Of a stretch of 64,000 nucleotides of DNA, positions 9,514-18,651 are shown in pieces. The first letter of the stretch is position 1; each line of letters begins with the position of its first letter. A model generated the notes under the pieces. The model worked only from the letters and a program-made list of their open reading frames with translations. It had not been told where the DNA came from and searched no databases. Made by a program: the position numbers and the translations under genes. The DNA comes from Allorhizobium pseudoryzae (GTDB lineage Bacteria; Pseudomonadota; Alphaproteobacteria; Rhizobiales; Rhizobiaceae). The stretch spans positions 1,302,001-1,366,000 of the forward strand of contig NZ_CP049241.1 in NCBI RefSeq assembly GCF_011046245.1, given 5' to 3'.

Positions 9514-10161
9514 ATGCGGCTGACTGCCGAACACCTCTCGGCCCGACGCGGAGAGGATCTGATTTTCTCTAACATTTCCTTCGACTTGAGGGCGGGGCAA
9601 TCGCTCGTGCTGACGGGGCGCAACGGCAGTGGAAAATCCACCCTGTTGAGGGTGGTGGCGGGCCTCATCCGACCCGCCTCCGGCCATATCTCCTGGCAGG
9701 ACGACACCCTGCCGGAACCGCTCCCGCCGGCGGAAGTGTGTCATTATCTCGGGCATCGGAACGCGATGAAACCGGAACTGACGGTTGCGGAAAATCTTGC
9801 CTTCTGGCGGGATTTCCTCGGCAACCGGCCGGGCGGAACGGACCTGTCCATTGAGGAGGCCGCCGAGACGGTGGAACTGCCGGCCATCCTGCATCTGCCC
9901 TTCGGTTATCTCTCCGCCGGCCAGCAACGCCGCATGGCGTTCGCCAAGCTTTTGGTCGCCCATCGCCCGGTCTGGATCCTCGACGAGCCGACCGCGGCCC
10001 TGGACACGGCCGCCGAAGCGCTCTTCAGCCGGCTGATTCGCTCCCATCTCGAGCAGGGCGGCCTCACTCTCGCCGCCACCCACCAGCCGCTGGACTTTGA
10101 GGCCCATCATCGGCTGGAGATGAAGGGGTTTGCGTTTGCCGGGATGGAGGACGGGGTATGA
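9514..10161 (+). CDS. ccmA: Heme exporter ATP-binding protein CcmA
   Basis: A 215-residue ABC ATPase of system I cytochrome c maturation. With CcmB and CcmC it drives release of holo-CcmE after heme attachment. It shows Walker A GRNGSGKST, a signature LSAGQQRR and Walker B WILDEPTAALDT. The ATG giving MRLTAEHL was chosen; an in-frame ATT at 9475 is less likely. Its partner ccmB would normally follow immediately, but here 337 bases containing a palindromic repeat intervene. The catalytic residues are intact, so the gene itself looks functional. Confidence 0.95.
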   Translation: MRLTAEHLSARRGEDLIFSNISFDLRAGQSLVLTGRNGSGKSTLLRVVAGLIRPASGHISWQDDTLPEPLPPAEVCHYLGHRNAMKPELTVAENLAFWRDFLGNRPGGTDLSIEEAAETVELPAILHLPFGYLSAGQQRRMAFAKLLVAHRPVWILDEPTAALDTAAEALFSRLIRSHLEQGGLTLAATHQPLDFEAHHRLEMKGFAFAGMEDGV

Positions 10162-10264
10162 TCGCGAGGCACAGACGTTCAGGGTCTTCTGAAGCCTGTC
10201 ATGGGCTTTCCGGTATCACTTCTGCGGTGAGACCAGACCTATTGTCTCTGAAAACAACAATGCC

Positions 10265-10381
10265 GTCATCATCCTCGGGCTTGACCCCAGGATCCTTCCT
10301 GCCCGCAAAACAAAGTGCAGAACAGTTGGCTCGGCAAACACTTGCGCCGTGGATCCTCGGGTCAAGCCCGAGGATGACGAC
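10265..10381. repeat. Palindromic repeat element between ccmA and ccmB
   Basis: Two 31-base arms (10265-10295 and 10351-10381) are inverted copies of each other with two mismatches, separated by 55 bases. The arm core CATCCTCGGGCTTGACCC is typical of abundant intergenic palindromes in Rhizobiaceae of the RIME/RPE sort. An open frame of 114 codons spans it, but its SSSGLTPGS and WILGSSPRMT peptides are the usual translated signature of such repeats, so I do not call a gene. A second repeat-like string, a G-rich segment at 10451-10478 resembling the common CCCTCACCC/CTCTCCCC element, follows before ccmB. The element separates two normally adjacent genes. Confidence 0.85.
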
Positions 10382-10498
10382 AGATGGGGCGTTCCTTCAG
10401 CGCATAAGTCTATCGGCTGAAGGCTCAATCGAGATAGCCTTTGCATCAAGGCGGGGAGAGGGCTGGGGTGAGGGGCACGCGACAGGAAAGGCCCTCGC

Positions 10499-11158
10499 AT
10501 GACCGCCCTCCTGCTGCGTGACCTGAAACTCTCCATCCGTGCCGGCGGCGGGGCGCTGATCGGCATCCTGTTTTTCCTGACCGTCGTCGCCGTCATCCCC
10601 TTCGGCGTCGGGCCGGATCTCAATCTTCTGGCCCGAATCGGGCCCGCCATCGTCTGGATCGGCGCGCTGCTCGCGGCCCTTCTCGGGCTCGACCGGATGT
10701 TCCAGACCGATCGAGACGACGGTTCGCTCGATCTTCTCCTGATGCAGGAGCATCCGCTGGTCCTGACCGTGCTCGTCAAATGCCTGGCGCACTGGATCGC
10801 CAACGTGCTGCCGCTGGTGATTGCCTCGCCGCTGCTCGGCCTCTTCATGAACATGGACGAGGTGGCGATCGGCGCAGCGATGCTGACGCTGCTCGTCGGC
10901 TCGCCGGCGCTGACGCTGATCGGCGCGGTCGGGGCGGCGGTCGCCGTCACCCTGCCGCGCGGCGGGCTGCTGGTGTCAATCCTCGTTTTGCCCCTCTGCA
11001 TCCCGGTGCTGATCTTCGGCGTCAGCGCCACCTATGCGGCGGTGGAGGACCCGGCGCCTTTCCTGCCGCCATTTCTGATTCTCACCGCCATCACGATGTT
11101 TTTTGCCGTGCTCGGTCCGCTGGGTGCGGCGCTGGCGTTGCGCAATGCCGGGGATTGA
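10499..11158 (+). CDS. ccmB: Heme exporter permease CcmB
   Basis: A 219-residue integral membrane protein of the CcmB family with about six hydrophobic segments, forming the membrane part of the CcmAB transporter used to recycle CcmE during cytochrome c assembly. The N-terminal block ALLLRDLKLSIRAGGG and the FQTDRDDGSLDLLL loop are characteristic. Its start lies directly after the palindromic repeat region that separates it from ccmA. It is followed by ccmC after 43 bases. Length is normal for the family. Confidence 0.95.
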   Translation: MTALLLRDLKLSIRAGGGALIGILFFLTVVAVIPFGVGPDLNLLARIGPAIVWIGALLAALLGLDRMFQTDRDDGSLDLLLMQEHPLVLTVLVKCLAHWIANVLPLVIASPLLGLFMNMDEVAIGAAMLTLLVGSPALTLIGAVGAAVAVTLPRGGLLVSILVLPLCIPVLIFGVSATYAAVEDPAPFLPPFLILTAITMFFAVLGPLGAALALRNAGD

Positions 11159-11201
11159 CTAGAATCAAGGAATGACAGGGCAGTTTGCCTAGAAGGACGC
11201 C

Positions 11202-11960
11202 ATGACCGAAAGCCTTGCCATCCGCAAATTCAGCGACCTTGCCAACCCGACGCGTTTTCTGGCGCTGGCCGAGCGTGTGCTGCCCTGGCTTGCCGCACTC
11301 TGTTGCGTGCTCTTTGCCGTTGGCCTCATTCTTTCCTTCACCACCGAAGGCGATTACCAGCAGGGCGATACGGTGCGCATCATGTATATCCATGTGCCGG
11401 CCGCCTGGCTCTCGATGATGTGTTATTCGGTGATGGCGCTGTCGGCGATCGGCACGCTGGTCTGGCGCCACCCGCTGGCGGATGTCAGCCACAAGGCCGC
11501 AGCCCCGCTCGGCGCTGCCTTCACGTTGATCGCACTCGTCACCGGTTCGCTGTGGGGCAAGCCGATGTGGGGCACCTGGTGGGTCTGGGATGCCCGGCTC
11601 ACCTCCGTCTTCATCCTGTTCCTGATGTATCTCGGCCTGATCGCGCTCAACCGGTCGATGGATGATCCCTCGCGCGCCGCCCGCGTCTCGGCCGTCTTGA
11701 TCCTCGTCGGTTTCGTCAACATCCCGATCATCAAGTTTTCCGTCGATTGGTGGAACACGCTGCACCAGCCGGCGAGCGTCATCCGGCTCGACGGCCCGAC
11801 CATCGACCCGGAATTCCTCTGGCCGCTGCTGATCATGGCGGTGGCCTTCACGCTGCTCTTCTTCTGCCTGCACATCATGGCGATGCGCAACGAGATCTGG
11901 CGCAGGCGCGTGGCAACGCAGCGCCGCCTTGCCGCCCGCATGGCCGGCCGGGGAGACTGA
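11202..11960 (+). CDS. ccmC: Heme lyase/transporter CcmC
   Basis: A 252-residue inner-membrane protein that presents heme to the chaperone CcmE. It carries the tryptophan-rich WWD motif (GTWWVWDARLTS near residues 125-137) between membrane helices and the two periplasmic heme-ligand histidines expected in the MYIHVPAAW and WWNTLHQP segments. Six membrane helices are visible. It is followed one base later by ccmD, consistent with an operon. Confidence 0.96.
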   Translation: MTESLAIRKFSDLANPTRFLALAERVLPWLAALCCVLFAVGLILSFTTEGDYQQGDTVRIMYIHVPAAWLSMMCYSVMALSAIGTLVWRHPLADVSHKAAAPLGAAFTLIALVTGSLWGKPMWGTWWVWDARLTSVFILFLMYLGLIALNRSMDDPSRAARVSAVLILVGFVNIPIIKFSVDWWNTLHQPASVIRLDGPTIDPEFLWPLLIMAVAFTLLFFCLHIMAMRNEIWRRRVATQRRLAARMAGRGD

Positions 11961-11961
11961 G

Positions 11962-12138
11962 ATGACCCACGCCTTCTACATCCTCACCGCCTACACCCTG
12001 ACCACGCTGACAATTCTCAGCCTCATTGCCTGGACCTGGATGGATGGCCGCGCCCGCCGCCGGGAACTGGCGGAACTCGAAGCATCCGGCCTGCGCCGGC
12101 GGAGCGCGGCGGCACCGGCCGGGACCCCATCACCATGA
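11962..12138 (+). CDS. ccmD: Heme exporter protein CcmD
   Basis: A 58-residue single-span membrane protein that helps hold CcmE in the CcmABC complex. A hydrophobic helix (YILTAYTLTTLTILSLIAW) is followed by a basic cytoplasmic stretch, the standard CcmD plan. The ATG lies two bases after the ccmC stop, and the 3' end overlaps ccmG by four bases (ATGA), which supports coupled translation. Confidence 0.93.
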   Translation: MTHAFYILTAYTLTTLTILSLIAWTWMDGRARRRELAELEASGLRRRSAAAPAGTPSP

Positions 12139-12734
12139 CAACAGACAGCGACACCCAGCCGAAGCGCCGCACGACGCGCGTGCTGGTGCTGATCCCTCTT
12201 GCGATCTTCGCCGGCTTTGCCGCCATTGCCGGAAAAATGCTGTATGATCAGGACGTCAACGGCCTCGATGTCTCGGCCATCCCGTCCGCGCTCATCGGCA
12301 AGCCGGCGCCGTCGCTATCCCTGCCCGCGCTCGACGGATCTCAGACGCCGGCGCTGACCGACGCCGCCATCCGCGGCCGGCTCACCCTCGTCAACGTGTT
12401 TGCCTCCTGGTGCGTGCCCTGCCGGCAGGAACACCCGCTGCTGACGGAACTGGCAAAGGATCCGCGCCTGACGATCGTCGGCATCAACTACAAGGACCGC
12501 AACGACAACGCGCTGCGCTTCCTCGGCGAGCTCGGCAATCCGTATGATGCGATCGGCATCGACCCGAACGGCAAGGCGGCGATCGACTGGGGCGTCTACG
12601 GCATTCCGGAAAGCTATCTGGTCGGCCCGGATGGAACAATTCTCTACAAGCGCGTCGGCCCCTTTGATGAGCGCAGCGTCGTGCAGGATCTGCTACCGTC
12701 GATCGAGACGGCGACGAACAAACCGTCAAGCTGA
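12135..12734 (+). CDS. ccmG: Thiol:disulfide interchange protein CcmG/DsbE
   Basis: A 199-residue membrane-anchored thioredoxin-like protein that reduces apocytochrome c for heme attachment in the periplasm. One N-terminal anchor helix spans about residues 15-33, and the active site SWCVPC is at 91-96 with the cis-proline loop GIPES further on. It closes the ccmABCDG run. The remaining system I genes (ccmE, ccmF, ccmH, ccmI) are not in the window, as usual for Rhizobiales, where they form a separate cluster. Confidence 0.95.
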   Translation: MTTDSDTQPKRRTTRVLVLIPLAIFAGFAAIAGKMLYDQDVNGLDVSAIPSALIGKPAPSLSLPALDGSQTPALTDAAIRGRLTLVNVFASWCVPCRQEHPLLTELAKDPRLTIVGINYKDRNDNALRFLGELGNPYDAIGIDPNGKAAIDWGVYGIPESYLVGPDGTILYKRVGPFDERSVVQDLLPSIETATNKPSS

Positions 12735-12766
12735 GAAACCGTCTATCGTCTCTTGCCTTTATTTAC

Positions 12767-12783
12767 GTATCACTACATGATAC
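12767..12783. promoter_or_regulatory. Candidate HigA operator
   Basis: The perfect inverted repeat GTATCA-N5-TGATAC lies 19 bases before the higB start in the only A/T-rich part of this gap. Toxin-antitoxin operons are normally autorepressed through such palindromes bound by the antitoxin, so it is the best operator candidate. Confidence 0.55.
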
Positions 12784-12801
12784 TAAAGATGGAGGCGAGG
12801 A

Positions 12802-13083
12802 ATGATCCGGTCGTTCCGGGACAAGCGTACTGAAGCAGTTGACGCCGGGACCATTCGAAAAGGTTTTCCAGCCGAGCTTGTGCGTCGTGCACAGCAGTTG
12901 TTGACGCTGATCGACGCGGCACGGTCTCTGGATGATCTTCGGTCCCCGCCTGGCAATCGACTCGAGAAGTTATCGGGAGATCGCGAAGGCCAGCATTCGG
13001 TCCGCATCAACGTACAGTGGCGGATCTGTTTCATCTGGAAGGACGGCGATGCGGAAGAGGTCGAAATCGTCGATTACCACTGA
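12802..13083 (+). CDS. higB: HigB-type toxin (RelE/ParE superfamily)
   Basis: A 93-residue mRNA interferase toxin of the HigB (plasmid maintenance killer) family. It opens with MIRSFRDKRTEAV and ends with the conserved RINVQWRICFIWKDGDAEEVEIVDYH block containing the family's basic and aromatic residues. HigB cuts ribosome-bound mRNA until bound by HigA. The toxin-first gene order, 29 bases before higA, is the hallmark of hig loci. GGAGGCGAGG lies upstream of its ATG. Confidence 0.92.
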   Translation: MIRSFRDKRTEAVDAGTIRKGFPAELVRRAQQLLTLIDAARSLDDLRSPPGNRLEKLSGDREGQHSVRINVQWRICFIWKDGDAEEVEIVDYH

Positions 13084-13112
13084 AGACCGTGGTTTAAGGC
13101 AGGAGGCATAAC

Positions 13113-13415
13113 ATGACACTCAGCAAGGCACCGGCCATTCATCCGGGTGAGATTCTGAGAGATCTGTATCTTGAGCCCCTCGGCATGTCGCCCTACGCAC
13201 TCGCCAAGACGCTGAGGGTTCCGCGCACGCGTATCGAACGGATCGTTGCGGAGAAAATCGGCATCAGCGCGGATACCGCACTGCGGCTTGCCAAGTTCTT
13301 CCGGACGACGCCCGAACTCTGGCTCAATCTTCAATCCACGTACGACCTTAAGAAGCAGAGCGCAGAACTAGCCCCGGAACTGGCGCAGATTCCCGAATTG
13401 GGCGAGGCTGCGTAA
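13113..13415 (+). CDS. higA: HigA-type antitoxin (XRE HTH)
   Basis: A 100-residue antitoxin with an XRE-type helix-turn-helix at about residues 25-75, recognisable from HPGEILRDLYLEPLGMSPYALAKTL and the ISADTALRLAKFF helix. It neutralises HigB and represses the operon, probably at the palindrome upstream of higB. AGGAGG precedes its ATG. It is convergent with the DUF2585 gene, only six bases away. Confidence 0.93.
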   Translation: MTLSKAPAIHPGEILRDLYLEPLGMSPYALAKTLRVPRTRIERIVAEKIGISADTALRLAKFFRTTPELWLNLQSTYDLKKQSAELAPELAQIPELGEAA

Positions 13416-13421
13416 CAGGGT

Positions 13422-14009
13422 CTACAACGCTGCCTGCCACGCCTTGATCGCCTCGACTGGCCAGACCAGCATCAGGACGTTCAGCGTGAGATTATCGCGG
13501 ATCAGCCAGCCGGTGAAGATTTCGAAGACAATGGCGACGAGAACCGTCACCCAGACCGGCATGCGGGCGGCAAACAGGAAACCGAGCGCCATGAACACCG
13601 TGTCCATGGCTGAGTTCAGGATGCTGTCACCTTCGTAACCGATCGCCATGGTAGCGGAGCGATAGCGGTTGATGATGATGGGTGAGTTTTCCAAAAGCTC
13701 CCAGGCCGCCTCGATGAGGGTGGCGAGAGCCAGGCGTTTGCCGAGGGAGGCCTTGCGCAGCACGAGCCACCCCAGCCCGTAGAACAGGAAACCGTGGATG
13801 ATGTGGCTCGGCGTATACCAGTCGGCTAGGTGCTGGGAATTGCCCGGCGTGTTGACGCCCGGCTCGAACAGCTTGATCGTGCCACAGGAGCAGATCCACA
13901 GGCGGCCCATCAGATGTTCCGCCACGATCTGAACCAGAAGAATGACAAAGGCAATGGTCAGCCAGAACTGGCCGCTGCGGCGATTCTGCGAAACCACAAG
14001 CGCACTCAC
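13422..14009 (-). CDS. DUF2585 (UPF0314) family membrane protein
   Basis: A 195-residue membrane protein of the DUF2585 family of unknown function. Several hydrophobic helices surround a conserved loop with [12 protein letters not shown] and the [13 protein letters not shown] segment, and [11 protein letters not shown] is the family signature. The start is a GTG overlapping the yciB stop by four bases (GTGA); the open frame runs much further upstream inside yciB but out of its frame, so the longer version is rejected. Coupling to yciB suggests a shared envelope role, but none is known. Confidence 0.86.
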   Translation of the reverse strand: MSALVVSQNRRSGQFWLTIAFVILLVQIVAEHLMGRLWICSCGTIKLFEPGVNTPGNSQHLADWYTPSHIIHGFLFYGLGWLVLRKASLGKRLALATLIEAAWELLENSPIIINRYRSATMAIGYEGDSILNSAMDTVFMALGFLFAARMPVWVTVLVAIVFEIFTGWLIRDNLTLNVLMLVWPVEAIKAWQAAL

Positions 14010-14653
14010 GCGCCATCCTCGTTCTTCTGGTCGAGCGAGTGCTTCATGATCAGCGGCATCTGCGCGAGCGTGAAGGCAATGGTGATCGGCATCGTGCCCC
14101 AGACCTTGAAATTCACCCAGACCGCATCGGAGAAATTGCGCCACACCACTTCGTTCAGCACCGCGAGAAACAGGAAGAAGATGCCCCAGCGCAGTGTCAG
14201 TTTTCTCCAGCCTTCCTCCGTCAGCTGGAAGGCGGCGTTGAACACGTAGCCCAGCAGCGACTTGCCAAACATCAGCCCCACCAGCAGCGCCACGCCGAAG
14301 AGCGTGTTGACGATGGTCGGCTTCATCTTGATGAAGATCTCGTCCTGCAACCAGATCGACAGGCCGCCGAAGATCAGCACGACGATGCCCGACACAAACG
14401 GCATCACCGGCAGATGCTTGAAGACGATCTTCGAGACGATGAGCGACAGCACCGTCGCGGCCATGAAGAGGCCCGTCGCCACCAGCAGCGGCCCGCCAAG
14501 CACAGACAGCGACGGAAAGGTCTGTACCAGCCATTCGCCGCGCAGATTGCCGAAGAAGAAGACCAGCAGCGGGCCGATTTCCAGTGCGAACTTCAGGCCC
14601 GCATGCTGCTTTTCCGCGCGGGTCGCCACTGTATCGCTTTCGAGGCTCTGCAT
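14006..14653 (-). CDS. yciB: Septation protein A homologue (YciB/IspZ)
   Basis: A 215-residue inner-membrane protein of the YciB/IspZ family, linked to septation and cell-envelope integrity. Five to six hydrophobic segments are visible; the [13 protein letters not shown] opening and the [19 protein letters not shown] block are diagnostic. It sits between ftsY and DUF2585 on the minus strand and overlaps DUF2585. This ftsY - yciB - DUF2585 order recurs in Rhizobiaceae as far as I know. Confidence 0.93.
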   Translation of the reverse strand: MQSLESDTVATRAEKQHAGLKFALEIGPLLVFFFGNLRGEWLVQTFPSLSVLGGPLLVATGLFMAATVLSLIVSKIVFKHLPVMPFVSGIVVLIFGGLSIWLQDEIFIKMKPTIVNTLFGVALLVGLMFGKSLLGYVFNAAFQLTEEGWRKLTLRWGIFFLFLAVLNEVVWRNFSDAVWVNFKVWGTMPITIAFTLAQMPLIMKHSLDQKNEDGA

Positions 14654-14709
14654 GGTTCTGTCTTATCTTTCCGTTGATCTTTGTCGATGCAAACGCTGCA
14701 TCTGTGGCA

Positions 14710-16305
14710 TCAATGCGTCACGCCCGCAATCGCGCGGGCAAAATCCTCCGCCTCGAAGGGTTCGAGATCGTCGATCCCCTCGCCGACGCCGATGAAATAG
14801 ACCGGCAGCTTGTGCTTGGCAGCAATTGACACCAGGATGCCGCCGCGCGCCGTGCCATCGAGCTTGGTCATGATCAGCCCGCCAACGCCCGCTACGTTGC
14901 GGAAGATCTCGACCTGTTGCAGGGCGTTCTGGCCGGTCGTGGCATCCAGCGTCTGCAACACGGTATGCGGCGCATCTGGATCGAGCTTGCCGAGCACGCG
15001 CACGATCTTTTCGAGCTCCGCCATCAGCTCGGCCTTGTTCTGCAGACGCCCCGCCGTATCGATGATCAGCACGTCGCATTTCTTAGCTTTCGCCTGCTCG
15101 AAGGCATCATAGGCAAGGCCCGCCGCATCGGCGCCGAGCTTGGTGCCGATAAATTCGGACTTGGTGCGATCCGCCCAGATCTTCAGCTGCTCGATCGCCG
15201 CCGCACGGAACGTATCGCCCGCCGCCAGCATGACCTTGAGGCCCGAACCGGAGAGCTTGGCAGCCAGCTTGCCGATCGTCGTCGTCTTGCCCGTGCCGTT
15301 GACGCCGACGACGAGGATGACATGCGGCTTGTGGGAAAGGTCCAGCTCCAGCGGCTTTGCCACCGGCTTCAGCACCTTGGTAATTTCGGAGGCCATGATG
15401 CGCGACACGTCTTCGCCGGTCACATCCTTGCCGTAGCGCTCGGAGGAGAGCGTGTCAGCGATGCGCATGGCGGTTTCGACGCCGAGATCCGCCTGGATCA
15501 GCAGGTCTTCCAGCTCCTCCAGCGTCGCCTCGTCCAGCTTGCGCTTGGTAAACAGCGCCGCGATCTGCCCGGTCAGCTGCGCCGACGTGCGCGACAGGCC
15601 CTGGCGGAGACGCTGGAACCAGGAAAGTTTCGGCTCCGGCAGCGCTTCGACGATGGGTGTTTCGGCCTTGCGGGTGGCGAACCCTTTGGGGAGGGCGGGT
15701 TCGGCGAGAGGCGATGATGCTTCGGCTGCAAAAGAGGAAACGGCAGCGGACGCGTCGCCCCCCTCTGCCCTACCGGGCATTTCCCCCACACGGGGGGAGA
15801 TCGCTTCCGGGTTGCCGGCTTCCCCAACCAAGTCCCGAGCGGAGGAACCTGGCTCTCCCAACTGCGCCTCAAGAGGTGCAACGTTGGTAAGGGAATGGCC
15901 CTCGTGCCGCGAGTCGATCTCCCCCCTTGTGGGGGAGATGCCCGGCAGGGCAGAGGGGGGTATGGCGGGCGCATCGGCAGAGATCTCAGCAACAGCGTCT
16001 TCTGCCGCCTCGGCCTCCAGCAGCGACAGAGGCACCAGGCCCAGTTCACCCGGCATGTCGCCGGGCGCAAGAAGCACAGGCTCGTCATCGCCTGGTTCGT
16101 CATCGGCAGGACCACCCGCCGTGTCCATTTCGACATCGGCCACCGGATCGACGGCGGAGACGGGCAGGTCTTCCGCGCGGCCATGCGGCTCCGTCTCGGC
16201 CGAAAGCGCAACGCGTTCTTCCGCGGAAAGCCCTTCCGCCTTCTCGCTCTCCGCCGGCTTGTCCTTGCCGAACGAGAAAACCTTTTTGATGAACCCCAGC
16301 GCCAT
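14710..16305 (-). CDS. ftsY: Signal recognition particle receptor FtsY
   Basis: A 531-residue SRP receptor GTPase that docks ribosome-Ffh complexes at the membrane. The N-terminal 220 residues are acidic and of low complexity; the NG domain follows, with helical N domain from about 226, G1 GVNGTGKT at 334-341, [11 protein letters not shown] near 364, DTAGR at 416-420 and TKLDG at 480-484. Residues about 116-183 are encoded by a palindromic repeat inserted in frame: the peptides [14 protein letters not shown] and [15 protein letters not shown] are translated repeat arms. The NG domain is intact, so the protein should work. It is followed by yciB after 56 bases. Confidence 0.96.
   Translation of the reverse strand: MALGFIKKVFSFGKDKPAESEKAEGLSAEERVALSAETEPHGRAEDLPVSAVDPVADVEMDTAGGPADDEPGDDEPVLLAPGDMPGELGLVPLSLLEAEAAEDAVAEISADAPAIPPSALPGISPTRGEIDSRHEGHSLTNVAPLEAQLGEPGSSARDLVGEAGNPEAISPRVGEMPGRAEGGDASAAVSSFAAEASSPLAEPALPKGFATRKAETPIVEALPEPKLSWFQRLRQGLSRTSAQLTGQIAALFTKRKLDEATLEELEDLLIQADLGVETAMRIADTLSSERYGKDVTGEDVSRIMASEITKVLKPVAKPLELDLSHKPHVILVVGVNGTGKTTTIGKLAAKLSGSGLKVMLAAGDTFRAAAIEQLKIWADRTKSEFIGTKLGADAAGLAYDAFEQAKAKKCDVLIIDTAGRLQNKAELMAELEKIVRVLGKLDPDAPHTVLQTLDATTGQNALQQVEIFRNVAGVGGLIMTKLDGTARGGILVSIAAKHKLPVYFIGVGEGIDDLEPFEAEDFARAIAGVTH
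15758..15960. repeat. Palindromic repeat inserted within the ftsY reading frame
   Basis: Two 46-base arms (15758-15803 and 15915-15960) are inverted copies with three mismatches, separated by 111 bases. The arm sequence (CTCTGCCCT, CCGGGCAT, TCCCCCACA and GGGGGGAGATCG in order) is a repeat I associate with Rhizobiaceae intergenic regions. Here it lies wholly inside the coding sequence, in the variable acidic N-terminal region of FtsY, and keeps the frame open on the minus strand. The spacer is also open. Confidence 0.88.
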
Positions 16306-16320
16306 GAATGATCCGTTCCG

Positions 16321-17595
16321 TCACGCCGCCACAGCAGCGATGACCTGCATTGTCAGATGTTTGCCATTGTGGCCGGTCACGGTGACCGGCACCAGATCGC
16401 GCGGCGAAAGACCGGGAGCCGCGACCAGCGAAAAATTCTCGGTGTGCGCAAAGCCGCTCATTTCCACCAGGATCGTCTGGCGCGTGCCGACCATCCGGTC
16501 AAGATGGGCGATGAGCAGCGCCTCTCCCGTAACGCGAAGCCGTGCTGCCCGTTCCTTGACGAGCGCCCGGTCGTGCTGCGGCATGCGCGCCGCCGGTGTG
16601 CCCGGTCGCGGGCTATAGGGAAAGACATGCAGATAGGAAATGCCGCACTCCTGCGCATGACGAAGCGCATTGCCGAACATCTCTTCGGTTTCGGTCGGGA
16701 AACCGGCGATCATGTCGGCGCCAAAGCTGACGTCGGGCCGCAGCCGACGCACCTGCTCCACGAAGGAAAGCGCATCGGCGCTCGAATGCCGGCGCTTCAT
16801 CCGCTTCAGGATCATGTCGTCGCCATGCTGCAGCGAGAGGTGCAGATGCGGCATGAAGCGCGGCTCGTCGCCCAAAAGATCGAACAGATGGCTGTCCGCC
16901 TCGATACTGTCGATGGAGGAGAGCCGCAGCCGCTGGATCTCAGGAATCTGCTTCAGAAGCGTTTTCGCGAGCAGGCCGAGCGTCGGCGTTCCCGGCAAGT
17001 CGGCACCATAACTGGTGGCATCGACACCGGTCAGCACGATCTCGCGATAGCCGGCCTCCACCAGTCTACGGGCCTGATCGACCACGGCCCCCATCGGCAC
17101 CGAGCGGGAATTGCCGCGGCCATAAGGAATGATGCAGAAGGTGCAGCGATGGTCGCAGCCGTTCTGCACCTGGATGAAGGCCCGCACATGCCCGTCGATG
17201 TGCTTGACCATCTGCGGCGCGGTGGCCTTGACGCTCATGATGTCGTTGACGCGCAGCTTCTCTTCCGCCGAGACGCCGAAATCCGGCAGCGCGCGATAGG
17301 AGGCGCTCTTCAGCTTCTCCTCATTGCCGAGCACCGCATCCACTTCCGGCATCGCGCCAAAGGTCTCGGCCTCCGTCTGCGCCGCGCAGCCCGTCACGAT
17401 GATACGCGCATGCGGATTGTCGCGCCGTGCACGGCGGATCGCCTGGCGCGCCTGGCGCACCGCTTCGCCTGTCACCGCGCAGGTGTTGACGAGGACGGTA
17501 TTATTCAGCCCCGCCTTTTCCGCCTCGGCCCGCATGACTTCGGATTCGTAGGTGTTGAGGCGACAGCCGAAGGTGATGATCTCGACGCCGCTCAC
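16321..17595 (-). CDS. mtaB: tRNA t6A37 methylthiotransferase MtaB
   Basis: A 424-residue radical-SAM methylthiotransferase that converts t6A to ms2t6A at position 37 of ANN-decoding tRNAs. The N-terminal UPF0004 domain starts with [10 protein letters not shown] and holds the auxiliary-cluster cysteines; the radical-SAM cluster motif is CDHRCTFC (C-x3-C-x2-C) in the middle, and a TRAM-like C-terminus follows. The GTG start overlaps the dapF stop (GTGA); an upstream extension of 25 codons lies inside dapF and is rejected. The dapF-mtaB-ftsY order suggests cotranscription. Confidence 0.93.
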   Translation of the reverse strand: MSGVEIITFGCRLNTYESEVMRAEAEKAGLNNTVLVNTCAVTGEAVRQARQAIRRARRDNPHARIIVTGCAAQTEAETFGAMPEVDAVLGNEEKLKSASYRALPDFGVSAEEKLRVNDIMSVKATAPQMVKHIDGHVRAFIQVQNGCDHRCTFCIIPYGRGNSRSVPMGAVVDQARRLVEAGYREIVLTGVDATSYGADLPGTPTLGLLAKTLLKQIPEIQRLRLSSIDSIEADSHLFDLLGDEPRFMPHLHLSLQHGDDMILKRMKRRHSSADALSFVEQVRRLRPDVSFGADMIAGFPTETEEMFGNALRHAQECGISYLHVFPYSPRPGTPAARMPQHDRALVKERAARLRVTGEALLIAHLDRMVGTRQTILVEMSGFAHTENFSLVAAPGLSPRDLVPVTVTGHNGKHLTMQVIAAVAA

Positions 17596-18494
17596 CGCGC
17601 CAGAGCCTCGGCCTCGTTGTCCCGCTCGAACTGACCGGTCGTCGGCTCGAGCCGGCCGGACCACTCCCATTCGGCAGGGCCGGTCATCACCACATGGTCA
17701 TCCGCCCGCCAGTCGATCGAGAGCTTGCCGCGATTGGGGCTGGAGGCGACGATGATATCCACCTTGCGTTCGGTGCGACCCGTGCGGGCGCCGGAAACGC
17801 CGGCGGCACAGGCGGCCGATCCGCAGGCGAGCGTCAACCCCGCTCCGCGTTCCCAGGTGCGCGTGACCATCTCCGTCGGCGACATCACATGGGCCAGCGT
17901 GATATTGGCCTTTTCCGGAAACATCGGATGGTTTTCGAGAAGCGGCCCAAACCGCTCCAGCTCGAAGGTCATCGGGTCGCGATCGACCCAGAAGACGGCA
18001 TGCGGATTGCCCATCGACATCGTCGCGGGCGAATGCAGGACCGGGGCGTCGATCGGCCCGATCTGCAGCTCGATGCGGCTGGTATCGTGAAATTCTTCCG
18101 AAAGCGGGATACGGTCCCAGGCAAAGACGGGCCGGCCCATATCGACCGAAATCGTGCCATCCGCATGCTCTTCCGCATTCAGGATGCCGGCGACCGTCTG
18201 GAAGGTGAAGACCTTGCGGCCCGTCTCAGAGGCCAGCGCCTGCACCACGCAGCGCGTGCCATTGCCACAGGCCTGCGCCTTCGTGCCATCGCAGTTGAGG
18301 ATATCGATATAGGCATCCGTGCCGGACGCCTTCGGATCATGGATCGCCATGATCTGGTCGAAACCCGTGGCCGGATCGGCGGCCAAGGCAATGGCAGCAT
18401 CCGGCGTGACGCGATCGGAACGGCCACGCATATCGACGACCAGGATCTTGTTGCCAAGCCCGTTCATCTTCGCGAATTCGACCATCTGCGCCAT
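17592..18494 (-). CDS. dapF: Diaminopimelate epimerase
   Basis: A 300-residue epimerase converting LL- to meso-diaminopimelate for lysine and peptidoglycan synthesis. The two catalytic cysteines lie in ACGNGTRC and [10 protein letters not shown] chose the ATG giving MAQMVEF, preceded by AGGTGG; the open frame continues 76 codons upstream through the intergenic hairpin with no family similarity. The opening [12 protein letters not shown] is typical. The gene overlaps mtaB by four bases. Confidence 0.96.
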   Translation of the reverse strand: MAQMVEFAKMNGLGNKILVVDMRGRSDRVTPDAAIALAADPATGFDQIMAIHDPKASGTDAYIDILNCDGTKAQACGNGTRCVVQALASETGRKVFTFQTVAGILNAEEHADGTISVDMGRPVFAWDRIPLSEEFHDTSRIELQIGPIDAPVLHSPATMSMGNPHAVFWVDRDPMTFELERFGPLLENHPMFPEKANITLAHVMSPTEMVTRTWERGAGLTLACGSAACAAGVSGARTGRTERKVDIIVASSPNRGKLSIDWRADDHVVMTGPAEWEWSGRLEPTTGQFERDNEAEALAR

Positions 18495-18581
18495 GCTGGA
18501 ACCACCTGTCTTGCGGAACGCCCGCCGTTTCCAGCCTATATGGCGGAAAACGGCGCTCATTTCCAGTGTGCATGCAGGGTC

Positions 18582-18624
18582 GCCCCTCACCCGCCCCCAT
18601 GGCCCGTTCGGCAAGGTGAGAGGC
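18582..18624. repeat. Imperfect inverted repeat between speB and dapF
   Basis: GCCCCTCACC at 18582-18591 and GGTGAGAGGC at 18615-18624 form ten-base arms with one mismatch around a 23-base loop. The CCCCTCACCC core resembles a repeat remnant also seen, inverted, before ccmB. It could act as a stabilising hairpin between the two minus-strand genes. No T-run follows. Confidence 0.4.
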
Positions 18625-18651
18625 GCATACCCCGACAGAGGAGGCCCGTTC

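Noticed and set aside
10158-10502. 114-codon frame between ccmA and ccmB
   Set aside because: Translated repeat arms; overlaps a palindromic element.
13422-14534. 370-codon version of the DUF2585 gene
   Set aside because: The N-terminal 175 codons lie over yciB in another frame; the GTG at 14009 overlapping the yciB stop is the real start.
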